Origin: Candidatus Zhuqueibacterota bacterium 4572_119 | GTDB taxonomy: Bacteria > Zhuqueibacterota > Zhuqueibacteria > Thermofontimicrobiales > Thermofontimicrobiaceae | Direction: 5' to 3' | Assembly: GCA_002084535.1 (NCBI GenBank) | Contig: NBLI01000214.1 | Coordinates: forward strand, 1 to 7,364 | Length of the DNA stretch: 7,364 nt | Shown here: in pieces, positions 1 to 6,491 of the stretch | How positions within the stretch are numbered: the stretch's first letter is position 1 | How the letters are laid out: every line of letters begins with the position of its first letter | Notes under the pieces: model-generated | Told to the model about the DNA's origin: nothing | What the model saw: the letters and a program-made list of their open reading frames with translations, nothing else | Databases searched by the model: none | Position numbers and translations under genes: made by a program

Positions 1-130
1 TTTCATAAATTATGGTGCTATAACTTCAATATAAACAGTTTTTGTTTTGATTGGAAAATACCTAATTTTTACCTTTTTAGAGTTGACTCAATAATGAATC
101 AATAAACTTAAAATATCAGGAAAATTTAAA

Positions 131-3100
131 ATGTTTAAAAAAGTGAAAACGCAGGAAGATTTTGTCGCCCTTGAACATCGCGTTCTTGATTTTTGGAAAG
201 AAAATAAATCTTTTGAAAAATTAGTGGCAAAAAATAAGGGCAACAAGCACTGGTCATTTTTAGATGGTCCGATTACAGCGAACAATCCCATGGGGGTTCA
301 TCATGCATGGGGGAGAACTTACAAAGACCTCTTCCAGCGTTATCACGCCATGCTTGGGCATGAATTAAGATACCAAAATGGTTTCGACTGCCAGGGTCTT
401 TGGGTTGAAGTCGAGGTGGAAAAAGAACTGGGATTCAAGTCAAAAACAGATATTGAAGAATATGGTGTTGAAAAATTTGTTGAAAAATGTAAAAGCCGTG
501 TACAAAAGTTTTCAAAAATTCAAACTGAACAATCCATCAGGCTTGGTTACTGGATGGATTGGGACAATTCCTATTTTACCTATTCTGATATCAATAATTT
601 CACCATCTGGAAATTTTTAAAAAAATGTTATGATAATGGCTGGATATACAAGGGGCACGATGTAATGCCCTGGTGCATCAGTTGTGGCGCTGCCATGTCG
701 CAGCACGAAATCGCCACTGAAGGCTACCGTGAAATGCAACACACCAGTGTTTACGTACTCTTTCCGATTGCAGACCGTGAAAATGAAAGTTTACTTGTCT
801 GGACAACCACACCATGGACTTTACCGGCGAATGTGGGAGCCGCGGTTCACCCGGATTTTACTTATGTAAAAGTAAAGCAGGGGGATAAAATCCTGTATTT
901 AGTAAAAGAGAGACTGGAAGCCGTGGTTGCGCCAAAGGGAGACTACGATGTATTAGAGGAGTTGTCTGGAAAAGAGCTCGATGGACTTTCTTTTCATTCA
1001 CCGTTTGAAGAGTTGCCGGCACAAAAAGGCGTCAGCCACCCGATTGTCATCTGGGACGAAGTGAGCGCGGAAGAGGGTACCGGAATTGTTCATATCGCTC
1101 CCGGATGTGGTAAAGAAGACCACGCGTTGGGTCGAGAGCATAACATGGCTGCCATTGCACCATTGGATGAATTTGGTACTTTCCTCGATGGATTTGACTG
1201 GTTGTCCGGTCAAAATGTGATGGACGTGGCTGAACCCATTGTTAAAAACCTGCTTGAAAAAGGAATTTTATACAGGACAGAAAAAATCACTCACCGTTAC
1301 CCGGTTTGTTGGCGGCATGGAACTGAACTGGTATTTCGCCTGGTGGATGAATGGTTCATCAAAATGGACGAGCTGCGGCACCAGATTATGGACGTTACCA
1401 AAAAAATCAAATGGATGCCCGAATACGGTGAACAATTAGAACTGGACTGGCTCAAAAATATGCACGACTGGATGATTTCCAAAAAGCGCTATTGGGGTTT
1501 GGCACTGCCTATTTTCGAATGCCAGGATTGTGGAAATTTTGAGGTGATTGGCGGAATCGAGGAGTTGGAAGAACGCGCCGTTGAAGGATGGGATAAACTC
1601 GAGGGTCATTCACCGCATAAACCTCATATCGATCACATCAAAATCAAATGCCAAAAATGTGGCGCTATCGTTCCTCGAATCAAAGATGTTGGCAACCCCT
1701 GGCTTGATGCCGGTATTGTCCCCTATTCAACAATGGGTTATCTGGAAGACCGCGCCTACTGGGAGAAATGGTTCCCGGCGGATTTTATTACCGAGTGTTT
1801 TCCGGGTCAGTTTCGAAATTGGTTCTACGCGATCCTTGCCATGTCCACCGCCCTGGAAAATCGCGAACCTTTTAAAACTGTATTGGGACACGCGTTGGTT
1901 CACGATGAGAACGGAGAGGAGATGCACAAAAGCACTGGCAATGCCATCTGGTTCGATGATGCCGCGGAAATTATGGGCGTTGATACCATGCGTTGGATGT
2001 TTGCCGGACATAATCCTTTCACAAATCTCAACTTTGGCTATGGAGCAGGAAAGGAAATCCGTAAACACCTGTTGACCCTTTGGAATACATACGCTTTCTG
2101 GACAAACTACGCTATTTTGGATGAAGTCTCTCCGACTGAATTTCAAACGAATAAAGAGGACTTTGCAGAAATTGACCGCTGGATTTTAGCAAAATTGCAG
2201 GAGCTCATTCAAAGCGCGCATCAGAATTACCAGGGGTTTACCATTATGGCGTTTATTAAAAAAGCCGAGGAATTTATCGACGATTTATCCAATTGGTATG
2301 TGCGTAGAAACCGGCGCCGCTTTTGGAAAAGCGAGCGGGATAATGATAAACAAATAGCCTATTATACACTTTACAAAGTTCTGACTGATTTAATCAAATT
2401 GCTGGCTCCGATCATTCCATTTATTACGGAAGAAATTTACCAAAATCTGGTTGTTGCCACCGACAGTACAGCGCCGGAATCAATCCATCATTGTGATTTT
2501 CCTCAGGTGGATGAATCACTCGTTGATGAACAATTGGTAAAAAATGTTGATCAACTCATTCGAATTGTAAAAACAGGGAGAGCACTCCGTAACAAAAGCA
2601 GCCTGAAAGTTCGTCAACCCCTGTCCGAATTGGTCATCAAGCCGGACAATTCCATCGATGTTGATTCTCTCAAAAAATATGAGAGCCATATTAAAGAAGA
2701 GCTGAATATTAAAAAATTGACTGTGGTAAATGACAAATCAGCCTTAGCTGAATTTGAGCTAAAAATTGATTTTAAAAAATTAGGTCCCAAGTATGGAAAA
2801 GACGTGCCACTGATTCAAAAAGCATTGACCAGGTTGGATATTTCTGAAGTTACCAAAAATATTAAAGCGAAGCTAAATACAGAACTCCAAATAAACGAAA
2901 AATCGATTTCTCTTGAACCAGACGAAGTTACCATTGAAACAAAACCCAAAGAAAATTTTGTAGTACTGGAAAGTGATGGCAGCTTATTAGGATTGAATAC
3001 ATTTTTGACTGATGAATTGCTGTCCGAAGGTGTTGCCAGAGATTTGGTAAGACACATTCAGGAGTTGCGCAAGGACGCCGATTTTGAAATGAATGACAGA

Positions 3101-3274
3101 ATACATCTGTTTTATGAAGGCTCGGAAAAAATCAAAAATGCCTTTGTCCAGCACGCTGATTATATTAAGGCAGAAACGCTTTCGCTGGATATTTCAGATA
3201 ATTTAGTTGATAATGTTGTTTTAAAAGAAGTGAAATTAAGCGGTGAGACAGTAACACTTGGCGTGAAAAAATAA
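131..3274 (+). CDS. ileS: Isoleucyl-tRNA synthetase, atypical class I lineage
   Basis: Charges tRNA-Ile with isoleucine in the cytoplasm, and by family knowledge edits mischarged valine. The 1047 residues run in class I order. The ATP signature sits at 55-58 but reads GVHH instead of HIGH. A Cys pair lies at 182/185. The CP1 editing domain has its Thr-rich WTTTPW at 224-229 and the GTGIVHIAPG loop at 316-325, with Asp330 at the usual editing-site aspartate position. The return to the catalytic core is WMISKKRYWG at 447-456. A four-Cys zinc-ribbon-like insert follows (464/467 and 507/510), then WLDAG at 524-528. The KMSKS loop reads EMHKS at 597-601, keeping Lys600. The anticodon-binding domain carries LSNWYVRRNRRRFW at 719-732, as in eukaryote-like (type 2) IleRS. 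The final 250 or so residues match the long C-terminal extension of that type. The ATG is preceded by AGGA at 118-121. No T-box leader is visible. Isoleucine specificity is inferred from the overall pattern; a related class I synthetase is less likely. Confidence 0.9.
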   Translation: MFKKVKTQEDFVALEHRVLDFWKENKSFEKLVAKNKGNKHWSFLDGPITANNPMGVHHAWGRTYKDLFQRYHAMLGHELRYQNGFDCQGLWVEVEVEKELGFKSKTDIEEYGVEKFVEKCKSRVQKFSKIQTEQSIRLGYWMDWDNSYFTYSDINNFTIWKFLKKCYDNGWIYKGHDVMPWCISCGAAMSQHEIATEGYREMQHTSVYVLFPIADRENESLLVWTTTPWTLPANVGAAVHPDFTYVKVKQGDKILYLVKERLEAVVAPKGDYDVLEELSGKELDGLSFHSPFEELPAQKGVSHPIVIWDEVSAEEGTGIVHIAPGCGKEDHALGREHNMAAIAPLDEFGTFLDGFDWLSGQNVMDVAEPIVKNLLEKGILYRTEKITHRYPVCWRHGTELVFRLVDEWFIKMDELRHQIMDVTKKIKWMPEYGEQLELDWLKNMHDWMISKKRYWGLALPIFECQDCGNFEVIGGIEELEERAVEGWDKLEGHSPHKPHIDHIKIKCQKCGAIVPRIKDVGNPWLDAGIVPYSTMGYLEDRAYWEKWFPADFITECFPGQFRNWFYAILAMSTALENREPFKTVLGHALVHDENGEEMHKSTGNAIWFDDAAEIMGVDTMRWMFAGHNPFTNLNFGYGAGKEIRKHLLTLWNTYAFWTNYAILDEVSPTEFQTNKEDFAEIDRWILAKLQELIQSAHQNYQGFTIMAFIKKAEEFIDDLSNWYVRRNRRRFWKSERDNDKQIAYYTLYKVLTDLIKLLAPIIPFITEEIYQNLVVATDSTAPESIHHCDFPQVDESLVDEQLVKNVDQLIRIVKTGRALRNKSSLKVRQPLSELVIKPDNSIDVDSLKKYESHIKEELNIKKLTVVNDKSALAEFELKIDFKKLGPKYGKDVPLIQKALTRLDISEVTKNIKAKLNTELQINEKSISLEPDEVTIETKPKENFVVLESDGSLLGLNTFLTDELLSEGVARDLVRHIQELRKDADFEMNDRIHLFYEGSEKIKNAFVQHADYIKAETLSLDISDNLVDNVVLKEVKLSGETVTLGVKK

Positions 3275-3318
3275 GATTTTTACCTTCCCGGAAATTTTCA
3301 ATTTTCGAATGGAGCTTT

Positions 3319-3390
3319 GGATTAGTGGATTGCTGGAATGAGATATGGGTTCTATTTTTTCAATACATAATTCCATTGATCCAATACTCC
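3319..3390. repeat. Imperfect inverted repeat (21-nt arms)
   Basis: The arms are 3319-3339 and 3370-3390, with a 30-nt loop. Sixteen of 21 positions are complementary, and two of the five mismatches would be G-U pairs in RNA, giving 18 of 21 paired. It begins 45 bases after the ileS stop. The loop contains a T-rich stretch, but no T-run follows the right arm, so a simple intrinsic terminator is unlikely. It could be a REP-like or small palindromic element, or an RNA 3' end protector. Confidence 0.5.
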
Positions 3391-3466
3391 TTGAATTTGA
3401 ATAGCCCAGGTATTCAGGTAATCACTGACTTTATTTTTATGTTATAACTTGTTTGTAAGATTTAAT

Positions 3467-3502
3467 ATTCCGGTATCCTGAAAAGAATGGCAGAACCGGA
3501 AT
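3467..3502. repeat. 8-bp perfect inverted repeat
   Basis: ATTCCGGT at 3467-3474 is exactly complementary to ACCGGAAT at 3495-3502, with a 20-nt loop. It lies about 100 bp before the DUF89 start. No T-tract follows directly, so it is a possible operator or leader hairpin; its function is not evident. Confidence 0.35.
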
Positions 3503-3558
3503 GATACGTTTAACCTTTTGTTTTCTTAAATCTAACAACTTAAATTCAAATCCATCTC

Positions 3559-3573
3559 ATCAAGTTTCTTGAT
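3559..3573 (+). repeat. Short hairpin upstream of the DUF89 gene
   Basis: ATCAAG (3559-3564) and CTTGAT (3568-3573) form a perfect 6-bp stem with a TTT loop. The stem ends 9 bases before the likely Shine-Dalgarno AAGGTG (3583-3588). If transcribed it would sit beside the ribosome-binding site. It is short enough to occur by chance in AT-rich DNA. Confidence 0.3.
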
Positions 3574-3599
3574 AGTCAAAGCAAGGTGTTAATACGAAG

Positions 3600-4445
3600 A
3601 TGATTGACAATAAAACAAAAGCAATACAATTTACCTATGACTGCATTCCTTGCGCCATGGGAAGTTTGATCACGCTTTTTAAAAAGGGAATTGTACCTGA
3701 AGACAAACAGGAGTTTATTTTTCGCAGAATGCTAAAATATTTTAGTGAACTGAATTTTGATCAAACGCCGCCTGAAATTGGGCAGCAAATGCATAAATTA
3801 ATCAAGGAAATTTCAGAAAATTCCGATCCCTACGCGGACATTAAAAACAAATTTAATCGTCTAATGCTTGATCCTGAAGCAGATGATCCTTTTAAATTTG
3901 CGTTGAGACTGGCAATTGCCGGGAACGTGATCGACTTTGGACCGAACAATAAATTTGATATTGAAAAAACCATTAACAAAGCAAAATCTGTTCAACTGGC
4001 GATGGACGATTCTGAAAAACTACGCGAGGCTATTTCGCGCGCGAAACAGATATTGTATTTGGGCGACAATGCCGGAGAAATTGTGATGGATCGAATTTTT
4101 TTGGAAACTATCAATTTTCCAAATATAATTTTCGCTGTGCGCGGAGGTCCGATAATTAATGATGTCACTGAAGCCGACGCCAAAGCTGTTGGCATGGACA
4201 AAATAGCAAAAATCATTAATAATGGGGATGACGCACCCGGTACAATTTTGAAAAACACTTCGGATGAATTCAAAAATATTTTTGAAAACGCAGATTTGAT
4301 CATTTCCAAAGGTCAAGGAAATTACGAGTCTCTTGCCGGGTGTAAAAAAAATATTTATTTTATTTTAATGGCAAAGTGTGAACACGTCGCGTCTCATCTC
4401 GGCTGTAAAAATGGAGATTTTTTAGTTAAAAAAAATCCTATTTGA
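3600..4445 (+). CDS. DUF89 / ARMT1-like metal-dependent phosphatase
   Basis: The 281-residue protein has the pattern of stand-alone DUF89 proteins of archaea and bacteria. An N-terminal CxxC lies at Cys15/Cys18. The LGDNAGE segment holds Asp156 and Asn157. The motif RGGPIINDVTEADA begins at Arg181 and carries Asn187, Asp188 and Asp193. SKGQGNYE lies at 236-243, and a Lys-Cys pair (259-260) sits near the C-terminus. By comparison with solved family members, Asp156, Asn157 and Asp193 are the likely metal ligands; that assignment is inferred. The family is linked to metal-dependent phosphatases that remove damaged or excess sugar phosphates and related metabolites. The real substrate cannot be read from sequence, and the family name ARMT1 does not imply methyltransferase activity here. 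The ATG is supported by AAGGTG 11 bases upstream and by the CxxC lying close to the N-terminus. An FmdB-like gene follows after 60 bp and may be co-transcribed. Confidence 0.87.
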   Translation: MIDNKTKAIQFTYDCIPCAMGSLITLFKKGIVPEDKQEFIFRRMLKYFSELNFDQTPPEIGQQMHKLIKEISENSDPYADIKNKFNRLMLDPEADDPFKFALRLAIAGNVIDFGPNNKFDIEKTINKAKSVQLAMDDSEKLREAISRAKQILYLGDNAGEIVMDRIFLETINFPNIIFAVRGGPIINDVTEADAKAVGMDKIAKIINNGDDAPGTILKNTSDEFKNIFENADLIISKGQGNYESLAGCKKNIYFILMAKCEHVASHLGCKNGDFLVKKNPI

Positions 4446-4505
4446 GTTTGGTGCATCTAATTGATTTAGTTAACTGGATTTTATTAAAATTTAAAAGGAA
4501 GAATA

Positions 4506-4703
4506 ATGCCAACTTATGATTACAAATGTAAAAAGTGCGGAAACGAATTTGAATTATTCAGAAGCATTCAGGATGAATCTACGGTGTCCTGCCCCGTGTG
4601 CGGCACTGTTGCTGATATTGTGATAGGAAAAGGTTCCGGGGTTATTTTTAAAGGTAGTGGTTTTTATTTGACGGATTATAAAAAGAAACATGCTATTTCG
4701 TGA
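4506..4703 (+). CDS. FmdB-family zinc-ribbon protein
   Basis: A 65-residue protein opening with MPTYDYKC, the standard start of FmdB-type regulatory proteins. Two CxxC knuckles, Cys8/Cys11 and Cys29/Cys32, form a single zinc ribbon. The C-terminal half has the family's FKGSGFYLTDY segment. The family is named for a putative regulator of amidase/porin genes in Methylophilus, but most members are uncharacterised, so a role in transcription is only an annotation habit. Length is at the short end of the family, without the Ser/Lys-rich tail seen in many members. AAAAGGAA at 4494-4501 is a good ribosome-binding site for this ATG. The DUF89 gene lies 60 bp upstream, so the two may share a transcript. 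Confidence 0.9.
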   Translation: MPTYDYKCKKCGNEFELFRSIQDESTVSCPVCGTVADIVIGKGSGVIFKGSGFYLTDYKKKHAIS

Positions 4704-4719
4704 TTAAAGAAAAGGAATG

Positions 4720-4804
4720 AAAGTTGGATGCTCCACCAAATAGTTGGCTGATGTTCCGCGCTGATGATGCGGATCACGCCAAAGTCGGATGCGCCTTCGG
4801 AGCA
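4720..4804. repeat. Structured GC-richer intergenic element
   Basis: This stretch is visibly richer in G+C than its flanks. It contains nested complementary arms: TGCTCC (4729-4734) with GGAGCA (4799-4804), TTGGC (4744-4748) with GCCAA (4778-4782), and TCCGC (4755-4759) with GCGGA (4769-4773) around a 9-nt loop. Three further pairs (G4750-C4777, T4752-A4776, G4753-C4775) join the two inner stems into one long hairpin. It also holds an imperfect direct repeat, AAAGTTGGATGCTCC (4720-4734) and AAAGTCGGATGCGCC (4781-4795), matching at 13 of 15. No open frame fits. It may be a REP-like element or a structured RNA; no known riboswitch family is recognised. Confidence 0.5.
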
Positions 4805-4929
4805 ATATCACAGATTTAAATATTGACATTTTTGAAAACCAACCATCCTTTTTTTGTTGCTTGTTTTATTTCGCGTGATAAATCCTAAAAAGCGGTTGCA
4901 ATAAAATACAAAATTATTGGAAAATTCTC

Positions 4930-5577
4930 ATGAATGAATCAAAAGTAGAAATTACAGGTTTTGAAGCGAAGCATTATGATGCTTTGATAAACATTCTTTC
5001 CCTTGGGAGCTATATTCCATTTATCAGCAAAGCAATCTCAAAAATGAATATTGAACCTGGCGACAGAATTTTGGATATGGGCTGCGGTACAGGCAGGAAT
5101 AGCTGTTTAATGGAAAAATATATTGGAAAGAATGGTCGTATTGTCGGGCTGGACATTGGCGCGGAAATGATTGAACAATTTGAAAAGAAATGCCAGGCTT
5201 TCCCAAATGTTGAAATACAGAATTTCAGGATCGATGAACCTTTGCCTTTTGAAAAGGAGTTTGACAAAGCTCTTTTGTCTTTCGTTTTTCACGGTTTCCC
5301 GGATAATAAAAAAGAATTAATTATAAAGAATGTAAAAAAAGCGCTAAAACCCGGTGGTAAAATTTACCTTTTAGATTATAATGAATTTGACCTGGAGAAA
5401 AAACCGGGATTATTCCAGAAAATTTTTAAAAAATTTGAATGCCCGTTAGCGCTGGATTATCTGAAAGTAGATTGGAAAAAGAAATTCGCGTCATGGGGAT
5501 TTGGGGAATTTGAGGAAAACTATTTTTATTGGAATATTGTGAGATTATTAAAAGCAGATTTGGAAGCCGGGAAATAA
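4930..5577 (+). CDS. Class I SAM-dependent methyltransferase
   Basis: A 215-residue soluble protein with a Rossmann-type methyltransferase core. Motif I is LDMGCGTGRN at 48-57, the SAM-binding glycine loop. Asp75 ends the second strand (VGLD) and would bind the SAM ribose. Motif IV is around DKALLSFVFHGFPD at 112-125. Motif VI is LKPGGKIYLLDYN at 139-151. The layout is UbiE/Methyltransf_11-like, but the substrate cannot be told; I would not call it a quinone methyltransferase on this evidence. After the core comes a Lys/Phe-rich segment with CPLALDYLKVDWKK, which may shape the substrate pocket. The ATG has no strong Shine-Dalgarno, only an A-rich stretch after TTGG at 4917-4920. The gene stands between gaps of 226 and 161 bp, so it looks like its own unit. 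Confidence 0.86.
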   Translation: MNESKVEITGFEAKHYDALINILSLGSYIPFISKAISKMNIEPGDRILDMGCGTGRNSCLMEKYIGKNGRIVGLDIGAEMIEQFEKKCQAFPNVEIQNFRIDEPLPFEKEFDKALLSFVFHGFPDNKKELIIKNVKKALKPGGKIYLLDYNEFDLEKKPGLFQKIFKKFECPLALDYLKVDWKKKFASWGFGEFEENYFYWNIVRLLKADLEAGK

Positions 5578-5587
5578 AATAATTTTC

Positions 5588-5616
5588 TCTGCATCTTTAA
5601 TGAATCATCTGCATCT
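5588..5616. repeat. Short direct repeat TCTGCATCT
   Basis: TCTGCATCT occurs at 5588-5596 and 5608-5616, exactly 20 bp apart, just after the methyltransferase stop codon. The two-turn spacing would suit a protein bound to one DNA face, but with two copies chance is a fair explanation. Confidence 0.25.
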
Positions 5617-5738
5617 AAAACCATTGACTGCTGGCAAAGTAACAATAAGTGAAAATACTAAAAATTAAAAATATAAACTTTATATGATAGAATTCATGCC
5701 AGACTCAACATTAAAGATTTTTACGAAAGGAAAGAGAA

Positions 5739-6110
5739 ATGACTGAAAATTTAACAAAAGAAAAATTTTTGAAAAATGTATTTGATTATGAAAATAATAA
5801 AGAGTGGAAATTTTCCGGGGATTTGCCTTGTGTGATTGATTTTTACGCTGATTGGTGTGGACCATGTAAAATGGTTGCTCCGGTGATGGATGAACTTTCT
5901 GATGAATACAAAGGCAAGGTCAATTTTTATAAAATTAATACGGAAGAAGAGCAGGAACTCGCCGCGGCGTTTGGAATTCAAAGCATTCCGTCGATTTTGT
6001 TTTGCCCCAAAGATGGACAGCCGCAAATGGCAGTTGGCGCGCTTCCCAAAGAACAGTTAATGCAGGTTGTTGATGAACAATTGCTTGGTGTCGCAGCCGA
6101 AGCCAAATAA
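5739..6110 (+). CDS. trxA: Thioredoxin
   Basis: A 123-residue cytoplasmic thiol-disulfide reductant; there is no signal peptide or membrane segment. The active site is WCGPCK at 39-44, with redox Cys40 and Cys43. Asp34 matches the buried aspartate (Asp26 of E. coli), and Pro84 in SIPS is the cis-proline. An N-terminal extension of about 20 residues and the C-terminal GQPQMAVGALPKEQL segment resemble Bacteroidota-type thioredoxins, by recall rather than search. AAAGGAAA at 5726-5733 gives a good ribosome-binding site for this ATG. Thioredoxin reductase is not in the window. The next recognised gene downstream is a flavodiiron protein, so both neighbours deal with redox stress, but the 454-bp gap and a terminator make one transcript unlikely. 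The symbol is given on family grounds; paralogues elsewhere are possible. Confidence 0.95.
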   Translation: MTENLTKEKFLKNVFDYENNKEWKFSGDLPCVIDFYADWCGPCKMVAPVMDELSDEYKGKVNFYKINTEEEQELAAAFGIQSIPSILFCPKDGQPQMAVGALPKEQLMQVVDEQLLGVAAEAK

Positions 6111-6160
6111 ATTATTGGGAAAATTTTTGAGTGAATGAGCGGAGGAAATATAATACTGTT

Positions 6161-6268
6161 ATGGGAATTGAAACGATTCTTGCTTTTTTTCGTGTTGGTC
6201 CGAATGCTGATAAAAAAGAATTTGAATAGGCAAGAAAACTCTTTCACTCTGATATTTATCCGGTATAA
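6161..6268 (+). pseudogene. Possible degraded short reading frame
   Basis: From ATG at 6161 the frame codes for 22 residues beginning MGIETILAFFRV, then meets TAG at 6227. Reading past it gives ARKLFHSDIYPV before TAA at 6266. The residues on both sides of the TAG look protein-like, and TAG is one change from CAG (Gln). GGAGG lies 15 bases upstream of the ATG. An overlapping frame from ATG 6135 to TAG 6278 would give 47 residues but has no ribosome-binding site. I do not recognise either product; both may be chance. Confidence 0.2.
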
Positions 6269-6296
6269 CTCATTATAGTTATAAAGGTAGCGGGAC

Positions 6297-6344
6297 AACC
6301 TGAATTCATGTTAATTTCAACCATACTTATAAACAATTCAGGTT
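6297..6344. repeat. 10-bp perfect inverted repeat
   Basis: AACCTGAATT (6297-6306) is exactly complementary to AATTCAGGTT (6335-6344) with a 28-nt AT-rich loop. No T-run follows. It could be a transcription-factor half-site pair or a leader stem; it lies about 220 bp before the flavodiiron start. Confidence 0.4.
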
Positions 6345-6350
6345 AAATGT

Positions 6351-6364
6351 AATTTGTACAAATT
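6351..6364. promoter_or_regulatory. 14-bp perfect palindrome, operator-like
   Basis: AATTTGTACAAATT is a perfect dyad of two 7-bp halves without spacer. It sits 5 bases before the possible small ORF at 6370 and 6 bases after the preceding inverted repeat. The symmetry suits a dimeric repressor, but no regulator is identified and AT-rich palindromes of this size can arise by chance. Confidence 0.3.
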
Positions 6365-6369
6365 TGCCA

Positions 6370-6486
6370 ATGAATAATCAAATAACTATTAAAAAAATCG
6401 AAAAAAACAAGTCCGAAAATAAGGACGTTGATAAAGAATTTTTGAATCTGTTGCGATCAGAAATTCATACAGTCGCTAAATATTAA
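6370..6486 (+). CDS. Possible 38-residue small protein or leader peptide
   Basis: An ATG-to-TAA frame coding 38 residues, rich in Lys, Glu and Asn in the first half (IKKIEKNKSENKDVDKEF) and more amphipathic at the end (LNLLRSEIHTVAKY). I do not recognise it. There is no clear Shine-Dalgarno before the ATG, which counts against translation. In favour, the stop codon lies 5 bases before the stem of a strong intrinsic terminator, as expected for the end of a small transcript or for a leader peptide upstream of an attenuator. It has no CxxC, signal peptide or membrane segment. It could also be a remnant of a larger lost gene. Confidence 0.35.
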   Translation: MNNQITIKKIEKNKSENKDVDKEFLNLLRSEIHTVAKY

Positions 6487-6491
6487 ATTTT

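Larger units (their letters stand above)
3275..3599. other. Intergenic region between ileS and the DUF89 gene
   Basis: This 325-bp AT-rich gap has no reading frame I can support on either strand. It holds a long imperfect inverted repeat (3319-3390), a tandem 8-mer (CAGGTATT then CAGGTAAT, 3407-3422), an 8-bp inverted repeat (3467-3502) and a 6-bp hairpin just upstream of the next gene (3559-3573). No hairpin here is followed by a clear T-run, so I cannot name a terminator for ileS. I see no convincing -35/-10 pair. Confidence 0.7.

Noticed and set aside
83..114. TTGACT (83-88) with TAAAAT (109-114) as an ileS promoter
   Set aside because: The spacer would be 20 bp, longer than sigma-70 spacing allows, and AT-rich DNA gives such matches easily.
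1..130. T-box riboswitch or other leader before ileS
   Set aside because: No T-box consensus, specifier loop or terminator is visible, and only 130 bases are available.
1548..2075. 175-codon plus-strand frame inside ileS
   Set aside because: It overlaps the conserved IleRS core in another frame and has no domain or ribosome-binding site.
1727..2146. Long minus-strand open frame inside ileS
   Set aside because: It lies wholly inside the IleRS catalytic region, shows no recognisable domain, and is best explained as antisense shadow of a conserved gene.
3570..3595. TTGATA with TAATAC as a promoter for the DUF89 gene
   Set aside because: The spacer is 15 bp and the start would fall at or inside the ATG, conflicting with the visible Shine-Dalgarno.
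4823..4852. TTGACA (4823-4828) as a -35 box for the methyltransferase gene
   Set aside because: No acceptable -10 hexamer occurs 16-18 bp downstream; the sequence there is CATCCTTT-like.
5683..5688. TATGAT as a -10 box for thioredoxin
   Set aside because: Matches TATAAT at five of six, but no -35-like sequence lies at the right distance in the A-rich DNA upstream.
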